Below, piece after piece: positions 15,326 to 22,931 of a DNA stretch of 27,138 bases. Position 1 is the first letter of the stretch; each line of letters opens with the position of its first letter. This DNA comes from Acidobacteriota bacterium (GTDB taxonomy: Bacteria; Acidobacteriota; Terriglobia; Terriglobales; Acidobacteriaceae), in the NCBI GenBank assembly GCA_028873155.1, contig JAGWML010000009.1, positions 1 through 27,138 of the forward strand. Reading direction: 5' to 3'. The notes under the pieces were generated by a model, which was given only the letters and a program-made list of their open reading frames with translations, had not been told where the DNA came from and ran no database searches. Position numbers and translations under genes: made by a program.

Positions 15326-16441
15326 CTAGCCCAATACGTTCGCAGCCGCGGTCCATGGACGCTGCTGGCTCTCCGCCACGCCCCGATGCGTCAGCGTCCC
15401 CATCCAGGTGTTGAGTCCATCAGCCAGCCCCGCATCCTTGCGCAGCGCCTCGCGGGCGCCCAGATTCGCCAGCCGCAGCAGGTAAGGAAAGGTTGAGTTC
15501 GTGAGCGCGAGCGTGGAAGTATGCGGAACCGCACCCGGCATGTTTGTCACGCAGTAATGCACCACACCATCCACCGTATAGCTGGGATTGGAATGCGATG
15601 TGGGCCGCGCCGTCTCCACGCAACCGCCCTGGTCGATCGCCACATCCACAATTACCGCGCCCTTCTTCATCTGCGCCACCATGGCCCGTGTCACAATCTT
15701 CGGCGCGGTTGCGCCCGGAATCAGCACGCCGCCAATCACGAGGTCCGCCTCGCGAGTCGCCTGGGCAATGTTGTAGCTGTTCGATGCCAGCGTATAGAGG
15801 CGGCCCCCGAAGAGATCGTCCAGTTCACGCAGCCGGTTCAGATTCATATCGATCAACGTGACCTTGGCGCCAAATCCCAGCGCAATCTTCGCCGCGTTGG
15901 TGCCCACAATGCCCCCGCCGACGATCGTGACGTGAGCGGGCGGCACACCCGGAACGCCGCCCAGCAGAATGCCGCGTCCGCCGCGTTCCTTTTCAAGATA
16001 CGTCGCGCCTACCTGCACGCTCATGCGGCCGGCCACCTCGCTCATCGGCATCAGCAGCGGCAGCATGCCGTTGCGGTCGCGCACCGTTTCATACGCAATG
16101 CCTGCCACCTTGGACTCCAGCAGGCGATTCGTCAGCTCGGGAAGCGGCGCGAGGTGGAGATAGGTAAACAGGATGAGTCCCTCGCGGAAATATACGTACT
16201 CTTTCTCGATCGGCTCCTTGACCTTGACCACCGTATCCGCTTTGCCCCACACGTGGCCCGCGTCGCCCACAATCTCCGCGCCTGCGTTCTGGTACTCGGC
16301 ATCGTCAAAGCCAGAGGCCGCACCGGCCATCGTTTCCACCAGCACAACATGGCCAGCCTCAACCAGCGCCTTTGCGCCCGCGGGCGTCACGCCCACCCGC
16401 GCCTCATTGTCCTTGATCTCTTTGGGCACTCCGATGATCAT
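15326..16441 (-). CDS. ald: Alanine dehydrogenase
   Basis: Oxidatively deaminates L-alanine to pyruvate and ammonia with NAD+ (or the reverse), a cytosolic link between carbon and nitrogen metabolism. From ATG 16441, with GAGGAG 8 nt upstream, the protein is 371 residues, the family length, and starts MIIGVPKEIK. Substrate residues Arg15, Lys75 (VKVKEP) and catalytic His96 (YLHLA) fall at family numbering; the Rossmann motif VGGGIVGTNAA is near 173-183 and Asp in VDVAIDQGG near 270. The open frame upstream to 16573 runs into the Lrp gene's control region and is not used. An Lrp/AsnC regulator is divergently transcribed 111 nt away, the usual arrangement for local control of alanine catabolism. 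A consensus TTGACA (16522-16517) points toward ald, but its -10 is not clear. Confidence 0.97.
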   Translation of the reverse strand: MIIGVPKEIKDNEARVGVTPAGAKALVEAGHVVLVETMAGAASGFDDAEYQNAGAEIVGDAGHVWGKADTVVKVKEPIEKEYVYFREGLILFTYLHLAPLPELTNRLLESKVAGIAYETVRDRNGMLPLLMPMSEVAGRMSVQVGATYLEKERGGRGILLGGVPGVPPAHVTIVGGGIVGTNAAKIALGFGAKVTLIDMNLNRLRELDDLFGGRLYTLASNSYNIAQATREADLVIGGVLIPGATAPKIVTRAMVAQMKKGAVIVDVAIDQGGCVETARPTSHSNPSYTVDGVVHYCVTNMPGAVPHTSTLALTNSTFPYLLRLANLGAREALRKDAGLADGLNTWMGTLTHRGVAESQQRPWTAAANVLG

Positions 16442-16552
16442 CGCGGCATCTCCTCGCACTTGGATGCTTACCAGCCATCCGAGCGCAACTGACACACATC
16501 CTACGGCGGATTTTACTGTCAATGTGTGCAAAATGCGTGCTAAAACTACTTT
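16442..16552. promoter_or_regulatory. Divergent ald / Lrp-type regulator control region
   Basis: This 111-nt AT-rich gap should carry both promoters. Toward ald there is a perfect TTGACA (16522-16517) with no convincing -10 at 16-18 nt. Toward the regulator a TAAAAC hexamer (16541-16546) ends 6 nt before its ATG, with no Shine-Dalgarno. No clear long palindrome is seen, but Lrp-family sites are degenerate. Confidence 0.45.
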
Positions 16553-17068
16553 ATGGGAACAAAACGTGACCAAACGAATTCATTAACACAAGACTTGTCC
16601 CATACGACCGCGCAAGTTGGCCTGGACGACCTCGACGCAGCGATTCTGCGCCACCTCGAGCGCAACGGCCGTGCAACCAATTTCGACGTCGGTGAGGCAG
16701 TGGGCCTTTCCGCATCCGCCGCGTCCCGCCGCATTCAGGCGCTTGAGGCATCAGGGATCATCCGGGGCTACCGCGCGGTCGTTGACGATCGTCTTCTGGG
16801 CAAGCACATCACGGTTTATATCCGCGTCACGCTGGAACGCCAGTCAGCATCTGTACTCAGCGCCTTCGAAGGCGCCGTGCGGCGCTGTCACGATATTGTG
16901 AGCTGCCATCTGATGGCCGGCCAGTTCGATTACATGCTCGTCGCGCGCGTAGGCGGCATCGACGACTACGGACGTCTGCACCGGTCTGAACTTTCGCGTC
17001 TACCCGGCGTCACGCGGCTGGAGACCAGCTTTGCGCTGCGCAATGTACTGGACGGCTATCGCGCCTGA
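16553..17068 (+). CDS. Lrp/AsnC family transcriptional regulator
   Basis: A 171-residue DNA-binding regulator. The winged/helix-turn-helix part is about 24-75 (LDDLDAAILRHLERNGR then VGEAVGLSASAASRRIQALEASGII), followed by a linker and the RAM/AsnC ligand-binding and oligomerisation domain (about 88-165, including VSCHLMAGQFDYMLVARV). Such proteins sense amino acids and often regulate a neighbouring amino-acid gene; here ald is divergent, so alanine-responsive control of ald is the natural inference. The first 22 residues are a polar extension not typical of the family, so a later start cannot be excluded. The ATG has no Shine-Dalgarno and follows a TAAAAC hexamer by 6 nt. Confidence 0.93.
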   Translation: MGTKRDQTNSLTQDLSHTTAQVGLDDLDAAILRHLERNGRATNFDVGEAVGLSASAASRRIQALEASGIIRGYRAVVDDRLLGKHITVYIRVTLERQSASVLSAFEGAVRRCHDIVSCHLMAGQFDYMLVARVGGIDDYGRLHRSELSRLPGVTRLETSFALRNVLDGYRA

Positions 17069-17095
17069 AATCGGCTCAAGGCCAAGAATCTCTGT

Positions 17096-17713
17096 TTAGG
17101 TTGCCAGCGGTTCAAAGCGCTGTTCGCGCTCGTTGTACTCCTCGATGTGCCCGGTCATGATGTCGTAGTACCAACCGTGCACCGTCAGCCTTTCTTCCGC
17201 CACAGCCTTCGCCACGGCGGGCTGTGCATGCAGATTCATCAACTGGGCCACCACGTTCCCACGAATCAGAGAGGCGAGTTCCGCGCTGGCGCCGTCTGCC
17301 GGGTTCAGGGGCTGTCGATGACAGAACGCGGCCTCGACATGCTGCAACCAGCGCTTTGCCTTCGGAAGATTCTCCAGTGCTGTGTGGTCGAGCGCGGCCT
17401 TCATCGCACCACAATCGGAGTGACCGCACAGAATGGCGTGGCGCACGCGAAGCACCTCGATTGCATACTCGATTGTGGCCGTGCAACCATCCACATCATG
17501 ACTCGTGATGGGCACAACATTGCCCGCATTGCGCGTGATGAACAGGTCGCCCGGGCCCGTTTGCAGAAAGAGATCCGGCAATACGCGCGAGTCCGAGCAG
17601 GTAATCACCAGCCAGAGCGGCGCCTGTCGATCCGACAGAAGCTGAAACTGGTCGCGGCGTTCAGGAAACACCTTCTCGAGAAATTTCTTATGCCCTTCAA
17701 GCAGGCGTTCCAT
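17096..17713 (-). CDS. Beta-class carbonic anhydrase
   Basis: Zinc enzyme that interconverts CO2 and bicarbonate in the cytosol. From ATG 17713 (GGAGAG 8 nt upstream) it has 205 residues. A GTG 9 nt further upstream is possible but too close to the ribosome binding site. The zinc ligands Cys39 (in CSDSR), His98 and Cys101 (GHSDCGAM) and the Asp41/Arg43 dyad fall at the same numbers as in E. coli CynT, which supports the chosen start. ITRNAGN (59-65) is also typical. It is the second gene after the winged-helix regulator (60-nt gap, same strand) and is probably transcribed from the palindrome-bearing promoter at 18121-18149. No cyanase gene is nearby, so the symbol cynT is not assigned. Confidence 0.95.
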   Translation of the reverse strand: MERLLEGHKKFLEKVFPERRDQFQLLSDRQAPLWLVITCSDSRVLPDLFLQTGPGDLFITRNAGNVVPITSHDVDGCTATIEYAIEVLRVRHAILCGHSDCGAMKAALDHTALENLPKAKRWLQHVEAAFCHRQPLNPADGASAELASLIRGNVVAQLMNLHAQPAVAKAVAEERLTVHGWYYDIMTGHIEEYNEREQRFEPLAT

Positions 17714-17773
17714 CGTCCACACTCTCCATTGTCAGCTTCCGCCCCCAGGGCTCACTTAGCCGAGCGCTGCCAC

Positions 17774-18097
17774 TTATTTGCGAGCGCGACTTCGCGCTTT
17801 GCCCAACACGAGTCCGATCAGCCCTGCCACTTCACAGTGCGCCTCCACCGGATGCCGCAGCCTGTGCTGCTCATGGACTCGATAGCGGTTGCGGCGGCCT
17901 TCGCGCTCAACGGCCAGATAGCCGGCCTCCGCCAGGTCATCAATAATTCGCTGCACCGCCCGCTCGGTGATGCCAACCCGCTCGGCGAGGTCGCGCATGC
18001 GGGCCTCCGGATCGTCAGCAATGCACAGCAGAACATGTGAATGGTTGGTCAGAAAGGTCCAGGTGGCCCCTGCGGGCGTCTCTCGTACAGCCGTCAT
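17774..18097 (-). CDS. Small winged-helix transcriptional regulator
   Basis: A 107-residue protein, essentially one winged helix-turn-helix domain: helix-turn-helix MRDLAERVGITERAVQRIIDDL (roughly 33-54) followed by AGYLAVEREGRRNRYRV, the beta-wing. It resembles MarR/ArsR-type small regulators, but no metal-binding Cys or ligand domain is obvious. The basic C-terminus (GKARSRARK) could aid DNA binding. ATG 18097 lies 17 nt downstream of the predicted transcription start and has only a weak GAAAG. A perfect inverted repeat straddles its own -10 box, strongly suggesting autoregulation. The carbonic anhydrase gene follows on the same strand, so both would be controlled together; the signal sensed is unknown. 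Confidence 0.85.
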   Translation of the reverse strand: MTAVRETPAGATWTFLTNHSHVLLCIADDPEARMRDLAERVGITERAVQRIIDDLAEAGYLAVEREGRRNRYRVHEQHRLRHPVEAHCEVAGLIGLVLGKARSRARK

Positions 18098-18110
18098 GAA
18101 ATGAGACTTT

Positions 18111-18138
18111 CAATATACGAATTATATATCGTATATTG
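18111..18138. repeat. Perfect 10-8-10 palindrome, likely operator of the winged-helix regulator
   Basis: The arms CAATATACGA (18111-18120) and TCGTATATTG (18129-18138) are exact inverted copies around an 8-nt AT-rich spacer. This 28-nt block is very AT-rich in a GC-rich region. The -10 TATAAT of the minus-strand promoter lies inside the spacer, so a dimeric repressor bound here would block transcription of the regulator-carbonic anhydrase unit. Confidence 0.75.
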
Positions 18139-18149
18139 CCTTTCGTCAA
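18121..18149 (-). promoter_or_regulatory. Near-consensus sigma70 promoter of the regulator-carbonic anhydrase unit
   Basis: TTGACG (18149-18144, 5 of 6) is separated by exactly 17 nt from TATAAT (18126-18121, 6 of 6) on the minus strand. Transcription should start near 18114, inside the left arm of the palindrome, leaving a 17-nt leader to the ATG at 18097. It is the best promoter match in the window. Confidence 0.75.
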
Positions 18150-18281
18150 ATGTAGCCAAATTCTACCACCGCGCAAAGTGCACCTGCATGGCATCCAACG
18201 CGGTCTGCTACCCTATCGCGGAACCCGATGGCGCGCGGCTCACACGCCCGGCGAGACTCAATCATTCACAGGATGGAAGAA

Positions 18282-19682
18282 ATGAAGCTTCGCTCGCAGT
18301 GGATTGGAACGGTGATCGCCCTCTGGCTTGTCTCGGTTTCCGCGCTCGCGCAGAGTGTCGACACTCTGAATCCCGTGCTTCAAAACCGTGTCGACCGGAT
18401 TGCCTCACAGGTGCTCGAACAGACCGGCGTCCCGTCTGCGTCCATCGCAATCATTGAACACGGCAAGCTCGCCTACACCCACGCCTACGGCAAGGCGCGA
18501 CTGCAGCCGTCCATACCGGCAACGCCGCAGATGCGCTACTCCATCGGCTCCATCTCTAAGCAGTTCACGGCTGCCGCAATCCTGCTGTTGCAGGAGCAAG
18601 GCAAGCTTTCGCTGGACGATGCAGTAGGCAAGTATGTGCCGGGGCTGACGCGCGGCGACGACGTCACAATCCGCCAGATCCTCTCCCACACTTCGGGGTA
18701 CCAGGATTACTGGCCGGAGGATTACGTAATGACTCCGATGCTGAAGCCCACAACCGCGCAGCAGATTCTGGACACCTGGGCAAAGAAGCCTCTCGATTTC
18801 CAGCCGGGCACGCAATGGCAGTACTCAAACACCAACTACGTTATCGCCGGCGCGATTGTGGAGAGAGTCAGCGGCGAGAAGCTGATGGATTTTCTCGAGG
18901 AGCACATCTTTCATCCGCTCGGCGTGGAATCGGTGTGGAACTCGGACGAAACCAAACTTACGCAGGCCGACGCCACGGCCTATTATCGCCACGCCCTCGG
19001 GCCGCTGCGGGTTGCGCCCAAGGAGGGCCGCGGCTGGATGTTTTCCGCAGGCGAACTCGCCATGACGGCGCACGACCTGGCGCTGTGGGATGCGAGCGTG
19101 CTGGCGGAATCCGTATTGAAGCCAGAAAGCTATAACCAAATGTTCACGGATGTGAAGCTCAAGAGCGGCAAGGAAACCCACTATGGGCTGGGCGTTCAGG
19201 TGGAAACACGCGATGGGCACCGCACCATCGAACACTCCGGCGAGGTATCGGGCTTTGTTTCGGACAACGTCGTGCTGATTGATGATGGCGTGGCCGTGGC
19301 TGTGCTCACCAATCAAGATGCGGTGGGCGCAGCCAGCACCATCGCCCATCTTGCGGCGCCGGTTGTCGCGGGCTATCCGCTCACAGCGCCCGAGCAGCAG
19401 GCGCTCGACATCTACCACGGCCTGCAGCAGGGCAGGATCGATCGCAGCCTGCTGGCGTCCAACCTGAGTGACTACTTCACGCCGGAAGCTCTGGCTGATT
19501 TCCAGTCGAGCCTCGCTCCTCTGGGCGAGCCGCTCACATTCAAGCAGGTCGGCGATCAACTGCGCGGCGGCATGACCTTTCGCGCCTTTCGCATCACGTA
19601 TCCTGACCGGCGCCTGATGCTGACCACCTACACGTACCCAGACGGAATGCTGGAGCAATATCTGATTGCTCCGGCGGAATAG
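18282..19682 (+). CDS. Secreted serine hydrolase, beta-lactamase class C / penicillin-binding-protein-like
   Basis: A 466-residue protein counted from ATG 18282, chosen because GGATGG lies 5 nt upstream and a signal peptide follows at once (about 7-24, ending ALAQ); in-frame starts at 18228 and 18273 would put extra residues ahead of it. The serine-hydrolase fold has the SxxK motif at Ser90-Lys93 (SISK), the YxN motif at 181-183 (YSN) and HSG at 318-320 in the place of KTG. A further domain of about 110 residues follows the hydrolase domain (from about 355). The class includes beta-lactamases, D-aminopeptidases, DD-peptidases and esterases; the motifs alone do not tell which, so the substrate is open. 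It diverges from the winged-helix regulator, whose palindrome lies 144 nt upstream of this start. Confidence 0.92.
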   Translation: MKLRSQWIGTVIALWLVSVSALAQSVDTLNPVLQNRVDRIASQVLEQTGVPSASIAIIEHGKLAYTHAYGKARLQPSIPATPQMRYSIGSISKQFTAAAILLLQEQGKLSLDDAVGKYVPGLTRGDDVTIRQILSHTSGYQDYWPEDYVMTPMLKPTTAQQILDTWAKKPLDFQPGTQWQYSNTNYVIAGAIVERVSGEKLMDFLEEHIFHPLGVESVWNSDETKLTQADATAYYRHALGPLRVAPKEGRGWMFSAGELAMTAHDLALWDASVLAESVLKPESYNQMFTDVKLKSGKETHYGLGVQVETRDGHRTIEHSGEVSGFVSDNVVLIDDGVAVAVLTNQDAVGAASTIAHLAAPVVAGYPLTAPEQQALDIYHGLQQGRIDRSLLASNLSDYFTPEALADFQSSLAPLGEPLTFKQVGDQLRGGMTFRAFRITYPDRRLMLTTYTYPDGMLEQYLIAPAE

Positions 19683-19801
19683 GGCTTTGTCGCTGCGCGC
19701 AACCTCTGAGTCTCCGGAGCCCCACTTTTTGAGACCCGCGATTCCGCCTGCGACTGCCGTACGCTCCAAGTCCTCGCTTCCTTTACACTTGAAGATGACC
19801 T
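19683..19801. other. Gap between the serine hydrolase and ffh
   Basis: This 119-nt gap probably holds the ffh promoter. A TACACT hexamer (19784-19789) would start transcription a few bases before the ATG, leaving a leader of about 6 nt. A weak GGGCT/AGCCC pair with a long loop before CACTTTTTG is not convincing as a terminator. Confidence 0.3.
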
Positions 19802-21196
19802 ATGTTTGAAAACCTTACAGACAAACTGCAGCGCGCCTTCAAGACCCTCCGCGGCCAAGGCACGCTTACAGAAGAAAACATCGCCGAAGCCCTGCGCGAA
19901 ATTCGTGTCGCCCTGCTTGAGGCCGACGTCAACCTGAATGTAGCCCGCGACCTTATCGAGCACATCCGCGCCAAGGCCGTCGGCACCGAAGTCATGACGG
20001 CGCTATCGCCCTCCGAGCAGGTCATCAAGATTGTGCGCGACGAGCTGATCGAACTGCTGGGCCGCGACACCGCGCGCTTCAAGTTCGCGTCGCAGCCGCC
20101 CACCGTCATTCTGATGGCCGGTCTGCAGGGCTCCGGCAAGACGACCACCAGCGGCAAACTGGCGGCATGGCTGAAGAAGGGCGGTCACCGGCCCATGCTC
20201 GTCTCCGTCGACGTCTACCGCCCCGCCGCGCGCGAGCAGTTGAAGGTTGTCGCTAAATCCATCGAGGCCCGCCTGTATGAGGGCGACCAGAAAGGCGAGG
20301 CCCCCGGGCCGAAGCTCGTGGAACGGCTCGCCTGCGAAGCCCGCCGCGAGGCCCGCAACATGGGCTGCGACACGCTCATCGTGGACACCGCAGGCCGCCT
20401 GCACATCGACGAAGAGCTGATGGCCGAGATGGAGCAGTTGAAGAAGCTGCTCAATCCGCAGGAGATCCTCTTCGTGGCCGACGCAATGACCGGCCAGGAC
20501 GCCGTCAACTCCGCGCAGGACTTTCACACACGTCTCAGCCTCACCGGCGTCATCCTGACCAAGATGGACGGCGACGCGCGCGGCGGGGCGGCGCTCTCGA
20601 TTCGCCATGTCACCGGCCAGCCCATCAAGTTCATCGGCGTGGGCGAAAAGCCGGACGCCTTCGAGCCCTTTCATCCGGATCGTATTGTCGGCCGCATCCT
20701 CGGCATGGGCGACATGATGTCGCTCATCGAGAAGGCCGAGTCCACGCTAGACCGCAAGAAGTCTGAAGAGTTCGCCAAGAAGGCGCTGCTCGGCGACGGC
20801 TTCTCGCTCGAAGACTTCCGCGACCAGTTGCGCCAGATTAAGAAGCTCGGCTCCATGGAGTCGATCCTCAAGATGATGCCCTCGGTCGGCCCCTTTGCGG
20901 GGATGCAGCAGGCAGCCAAGAATGTCGACGAGAAGCAGTTCGTGCGCCTGGAAGCCATCATCAACTCCATGACGCCGAAAGAACGGTTGAACCACGAGAT
21001 CATCTCCGGCTCGCGCCGCAAGCGCATCGCAGGAGGCTCCGGCACCAGCGTGCAGGACGTGAACCAGCTCCTGCGCCAGTACGCGCAGATGGCGCGCATG
21101 TTCAAACAGATGGGCAAGGGCGGCCTTGCAAAATCGATGATGCGCGGCGGCATGGGCGCGCTGGGCATGGGTGGCCGGCAGAAGTTCGGGCGATAA
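19802..21196 (+). CDS. ffh: Signal recognition particle GTPase Ffh (SRP54)
   Basis: Protein subunit of the signal recognition particle: binds signal sequences of nascent inner-membrane and some exported proteins with the SRP RNA and, with FtsY, delivers ribosomes to the translocon. A 464-residue protein with the N helical domain (1-95), the G domain with GLQGSGKTTTS (about 106-116), DVYRPAA, DTAGR and TKMDGDARGG, and the methionine-rich M domain (about 325-464) with SRRKRIAGGSG and the Gly/Met-rich tail GGMGALGMGG. Length and motifs are standard. Only a weak GAAG lies before ATG 19802. The peroxiredoxin-like gene starts 3 nt after its stop, so both are presumably co-transcribed. No SRP RNA gene is seen in the window. 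Confidence 0.97.
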   Translation: MFENLTDKLQRAFKTLRGQGTLTEENIAEALREIRVALLEADVNLNVARDLIEHIRAKAVGTEVMTALSPSEQVIKIVRDELIELLGRDTARFKFASQPPTVILMAGLQGSGKTTTSGKLAAWLKKGGHRPMLVSVDVYRPAAREQLKVVAKSIEARLYEGDQKGEAPGPKLVERLACEARREARNMGCDTLIVDTAGRLHIDEELMAEMEQLKKLLNPQEILFVADAMTGQDAVNSAQDFHTRLSLTGVILTKMDGDARGGAALSIRHVTGQPIKFIGVGEKPDAFEPFHPDRIVGRILGMGDMMSLIEKAESTLDRKKSEEFAKKALLGDGFSLEDFRDQLRQIKKLGSMESILKMMPSVGPFAGMQQAAKNVDEKQFVRLEAIINSMTPKERLNHEIISGSRRKRIAGGSGTSVQDVNQLLRQYAQMARMFKQMGKGGLAKSMMRGGMGALGMGGRQKFGR

Positions 21197-21199
21197 CCA

Positions 21200-21856
21200 A
21201 TGGCCACCCTCCAGGACCAGCTCGACGAGATCACCGCCAACACGCGCCATCTGGTGCAGGCCGAGCGGCTCGCCATCGGCGAGCGCGCCGTCGAGGAACT
21301 CTTCGCCACGGGCATCGAGGACCGCATCCTGCCTGTCGGCGCGGTGGCGCCTGAATTCTCGCTGAAGGATGCAGGCGGCAAGCTGGTGCGCTCGGCCGAC
21401 ATGCTCGCGCTCGGTCCGCTGGTCATCAACTTCTTTCGCGGACGCTGGTGCCCCTACTGCATAACTGAGCTGGAGGCCTGGCGCGATCTCTACGGACAAA
21501 TCCGCGAGCGTGGCGCGCTGCTGGTGGCCGTGAGCCCGCAGATCCAGCGGCAGAGCGACTTCATGGTGGGCCAGCACGGCTTGCCCTTCCCGGTGCTGCA
21601 CGACCCGGGGAACGCGCTCGCCGAGCAATTCGGCCTGGTCTACACCGTGCCCGATTCTCTGCGCGAGTACTACCGCTCCATCCTCGTCAACATCCCTTTT
21701 GTGAATGGCGATGAAAGCTGGCAGCTGCCGCTGCCCGCGACCTACGTCATTGGACGCGACCACAGGGTCCTCTTCGCCGAGGCGCATGCCGACTTCCGCG
21801 TCCGCCCCGAACCGGAAGAGGCGCTGGCCGTGGCGCTGGCCCTGCACGGGCGGTGA
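21200..21856 (+). CDS. Peroxiredoxin-like (AhpC/TSA, thioredoxin-fold) protein with CPYC motif
   Basis: A 218-residue thioredoxin-fold protein. An N-terminal helical segment (1-45) precedes an AhpC/TSA-type domain (about 46-200) that opens GAVAPEFSLKDAGG and carries the active site FFRGRWCPYC with Cys84 and Cys87. The first Cys would be the peroxidatic one; the CxxC spacing allows an internal disulfide, as in thioredoxin-like reductases. No signal peptide is seen, so it is cytosolic and likely reduces peroxides or disulfides using thioredoxin; trxB lies about 2 kb away. It starts 3 nt after ffh with no clear Shine-Dalgarno of its own, so translation is probably coupled to ffh. It converges with the DUF167 gene with a 5-nt gap. 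Confidence 0.9.
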   Translation: MATLQDQLDEITANTRHLVQAERLAIGERAVEELFATGIEDRILPVGAVAPEFSLKDAGGKLVRSADMLALGPLVINFFRGRWCPYCITELEAWRDLYGQIRERGALLVAVSPQIQRQSDFMVGQHGLPFPVLHDPGNALAEQFGLVYTVPDSLREYYRSILVNIPFVNGDESWQLPLPATYVIGRDHRVLFAEAHADFRVRPEPEEALAVALALHGR

Positions 21857-21861
21857 AGCTT

Positions 21862-22167
21862 CTACTTTTGCGGAGCACTCTCCAGCACCGTCCTCGCTTG
21901 TTCTTCAGTCATACCGCGCAGTAGAAACACCTTGCTCCTCGACAGCTCGCCGGAAACAAGCTCCACGCTGGCTCTCGGAACTCGAAATGTTGCTGCCAGA
22001 AAATGCACCAGTGCCTCGTTGGCGCGTCCCTCAATCGGCGGAGCCTGCAGGGCAATCTTCAACTGTGCGGCGACACCCTCGCCATAGACGCCAACAACGA
22101 CTGTTCTCTTTGCGCCAGGTTGCGCACGCACAGCCAACGTGACTCCGCCTGCGACTGCGCGCAGCAT
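21862..22167 (-). CDS. DUF167 / YggU family small protein
   Basis: A 101-residue protein of the DUF167 (YggU) family, function unknown. The start ATG 22167 is chosen because its A is the last base of the TGA stop of yggS (TGATG overlap), a typical coupling signal, and the family-like sequence begins there. Conserved parts: LAVRAQPGAKRTVVVG (near 10-25), the central ALQAPPIEGRANEALVHFLA (about 43-62) and the C-terminal VELVSGELSRSKVFLLRG, matching the family pattern P-EG-AN-AL and SG--SR-K. It sits directly after yggS, as in many bacteria where yggS, yggT and yggU are neighbours; yggT is missing here. The frame is open upstream into yggS but that part is not family-like. Confidence 0.9.
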   Translation of the reverse strand: MLRAVAGGVTLAVRAQPGAKRTVVVGVYGEGVAAQLKIALQAPPIEGRANEALVHFLAATFRVPRASVELVSGELSRSKVFLLRGMTEEQARTVLESAPQK

Positions 22168-22901
22168 CAGGCTGGCCCAGTGTACGACGCGCGCTTGCCG
22201 AAGAGCGCCGTGCCGATGCGAATGCGCGTTGCACCCTCTTCGATCGCCAGGGGAAAGTCGCCGCTCATGCCCATGGAAAGCACGTCGAGGGTGAGCCTGG
22301 GATGCGCCTGCGCCCAGCGGTCGCGCCACAGGCGCAGGCTGCGAAAGCAGGCGCGCGTCTCGGCTTCCGGCGCGCCCCACGGCGCGATGGTCATGAGTCC
22401 CTGCGCGTCGAGGTGCTTGAGGTCCGGAAGGCGATCCAGCAGTTGCGCGGCCTCTCCGGACTCGGGATCGATGCCGGCCTTCGTCTCCTCCGTGCTCAGC
22501 TTCACTTCCATGAGCACGGGCAGCCGCTTGGCCAACTTCCCCGCTGCCTCATTCAGCCGTTCAGCCAGCCGCAGCGAGTCCAGCGAGTCGATTCCGTCAA
22601 AGAGTTCCGCAGCACGCGCGGCCTTATTCGACTGCAAATGGCCGATGAGATACACGCGGGGCCGCGGCACCGCCGCCTGCGCCCAAAGCTCCTCCGCGCG
22701 CGGCGCCTTGGCCGCAAACTCCTGCACGCGATTTTCGCCAAAGAGCGTGAGCCCCAGAGCCGCCGCCTCGGCCATCGTCTCCGCCGGGTAGGTCTTCGAC
22801 ACGGCCATCAGCGCGATGTCTGCGCGCGCGCGGCCGGCCTTGCGGCAGGCCGCCTCGATGGCCTCTTCCACGCGCGAGAGATTTTCTGCCAGCGCTGTCA
22901 T
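22167..22901 (-). CDS. yggS: YggS/PROSC family pyridoxal-phosphate homeostasis protein
   Basis: Binds pyridoxal 5'-phosphate and helps control its free pool; no catalytic activity is established for the family. From ATG 22901 (GGAAG 4 nt upstream) it has 244 residues and its PLP lysine is Lys36 in AVSKTYP, the same number as in E. coli. A GTG at 22928 is in frame but lacks a ribosome binding site. Other marks of the TIM-barrel fold: FGENRVQE, YLIGHLQSNK, EVKLSTEETKAGI, LSMGMSGDF and RIGTALFGKR. It lies 30 nt after the trxB stop and overlaps the DUF167 gene by 1 nt, so trxB-yggS-DUF167 likely form one transcript. Confidence 0.96.
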   Translation of the reverse strand: MTALAENLSRVEEAIEAACRKAGRARADIALMAVSKTYPAETMAEAAALGLTLFGENRVQEFAAKAPRAEELWAQAAVPRPRVYLIGHLQSNKAARAAELFDGIDSLDSLRLAERLNEAAGKLAKRLPVLMEVKLSTEETKAGIDPESGEAAQLLDRLPDLKHLDAQGLMTIAPWGAPEAETRACFRSLRLWRDRWAQAHPRLTLDVLSMGMSGDFPLAIEEGATRIRIGTALFGKRASYTGPA

Positions 22902-22931
22902 TGCGCTTCCATCCGGTCTGTTCGGCACGCC

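Noticed and set aside
19683..19735. Rho-independent terminator after the serine hydrolase
   Set aside because: The only stem (GGGCT/AGCCC) is 5 bp with a loop of more than 30 nt; the short T-run does not rescue it.
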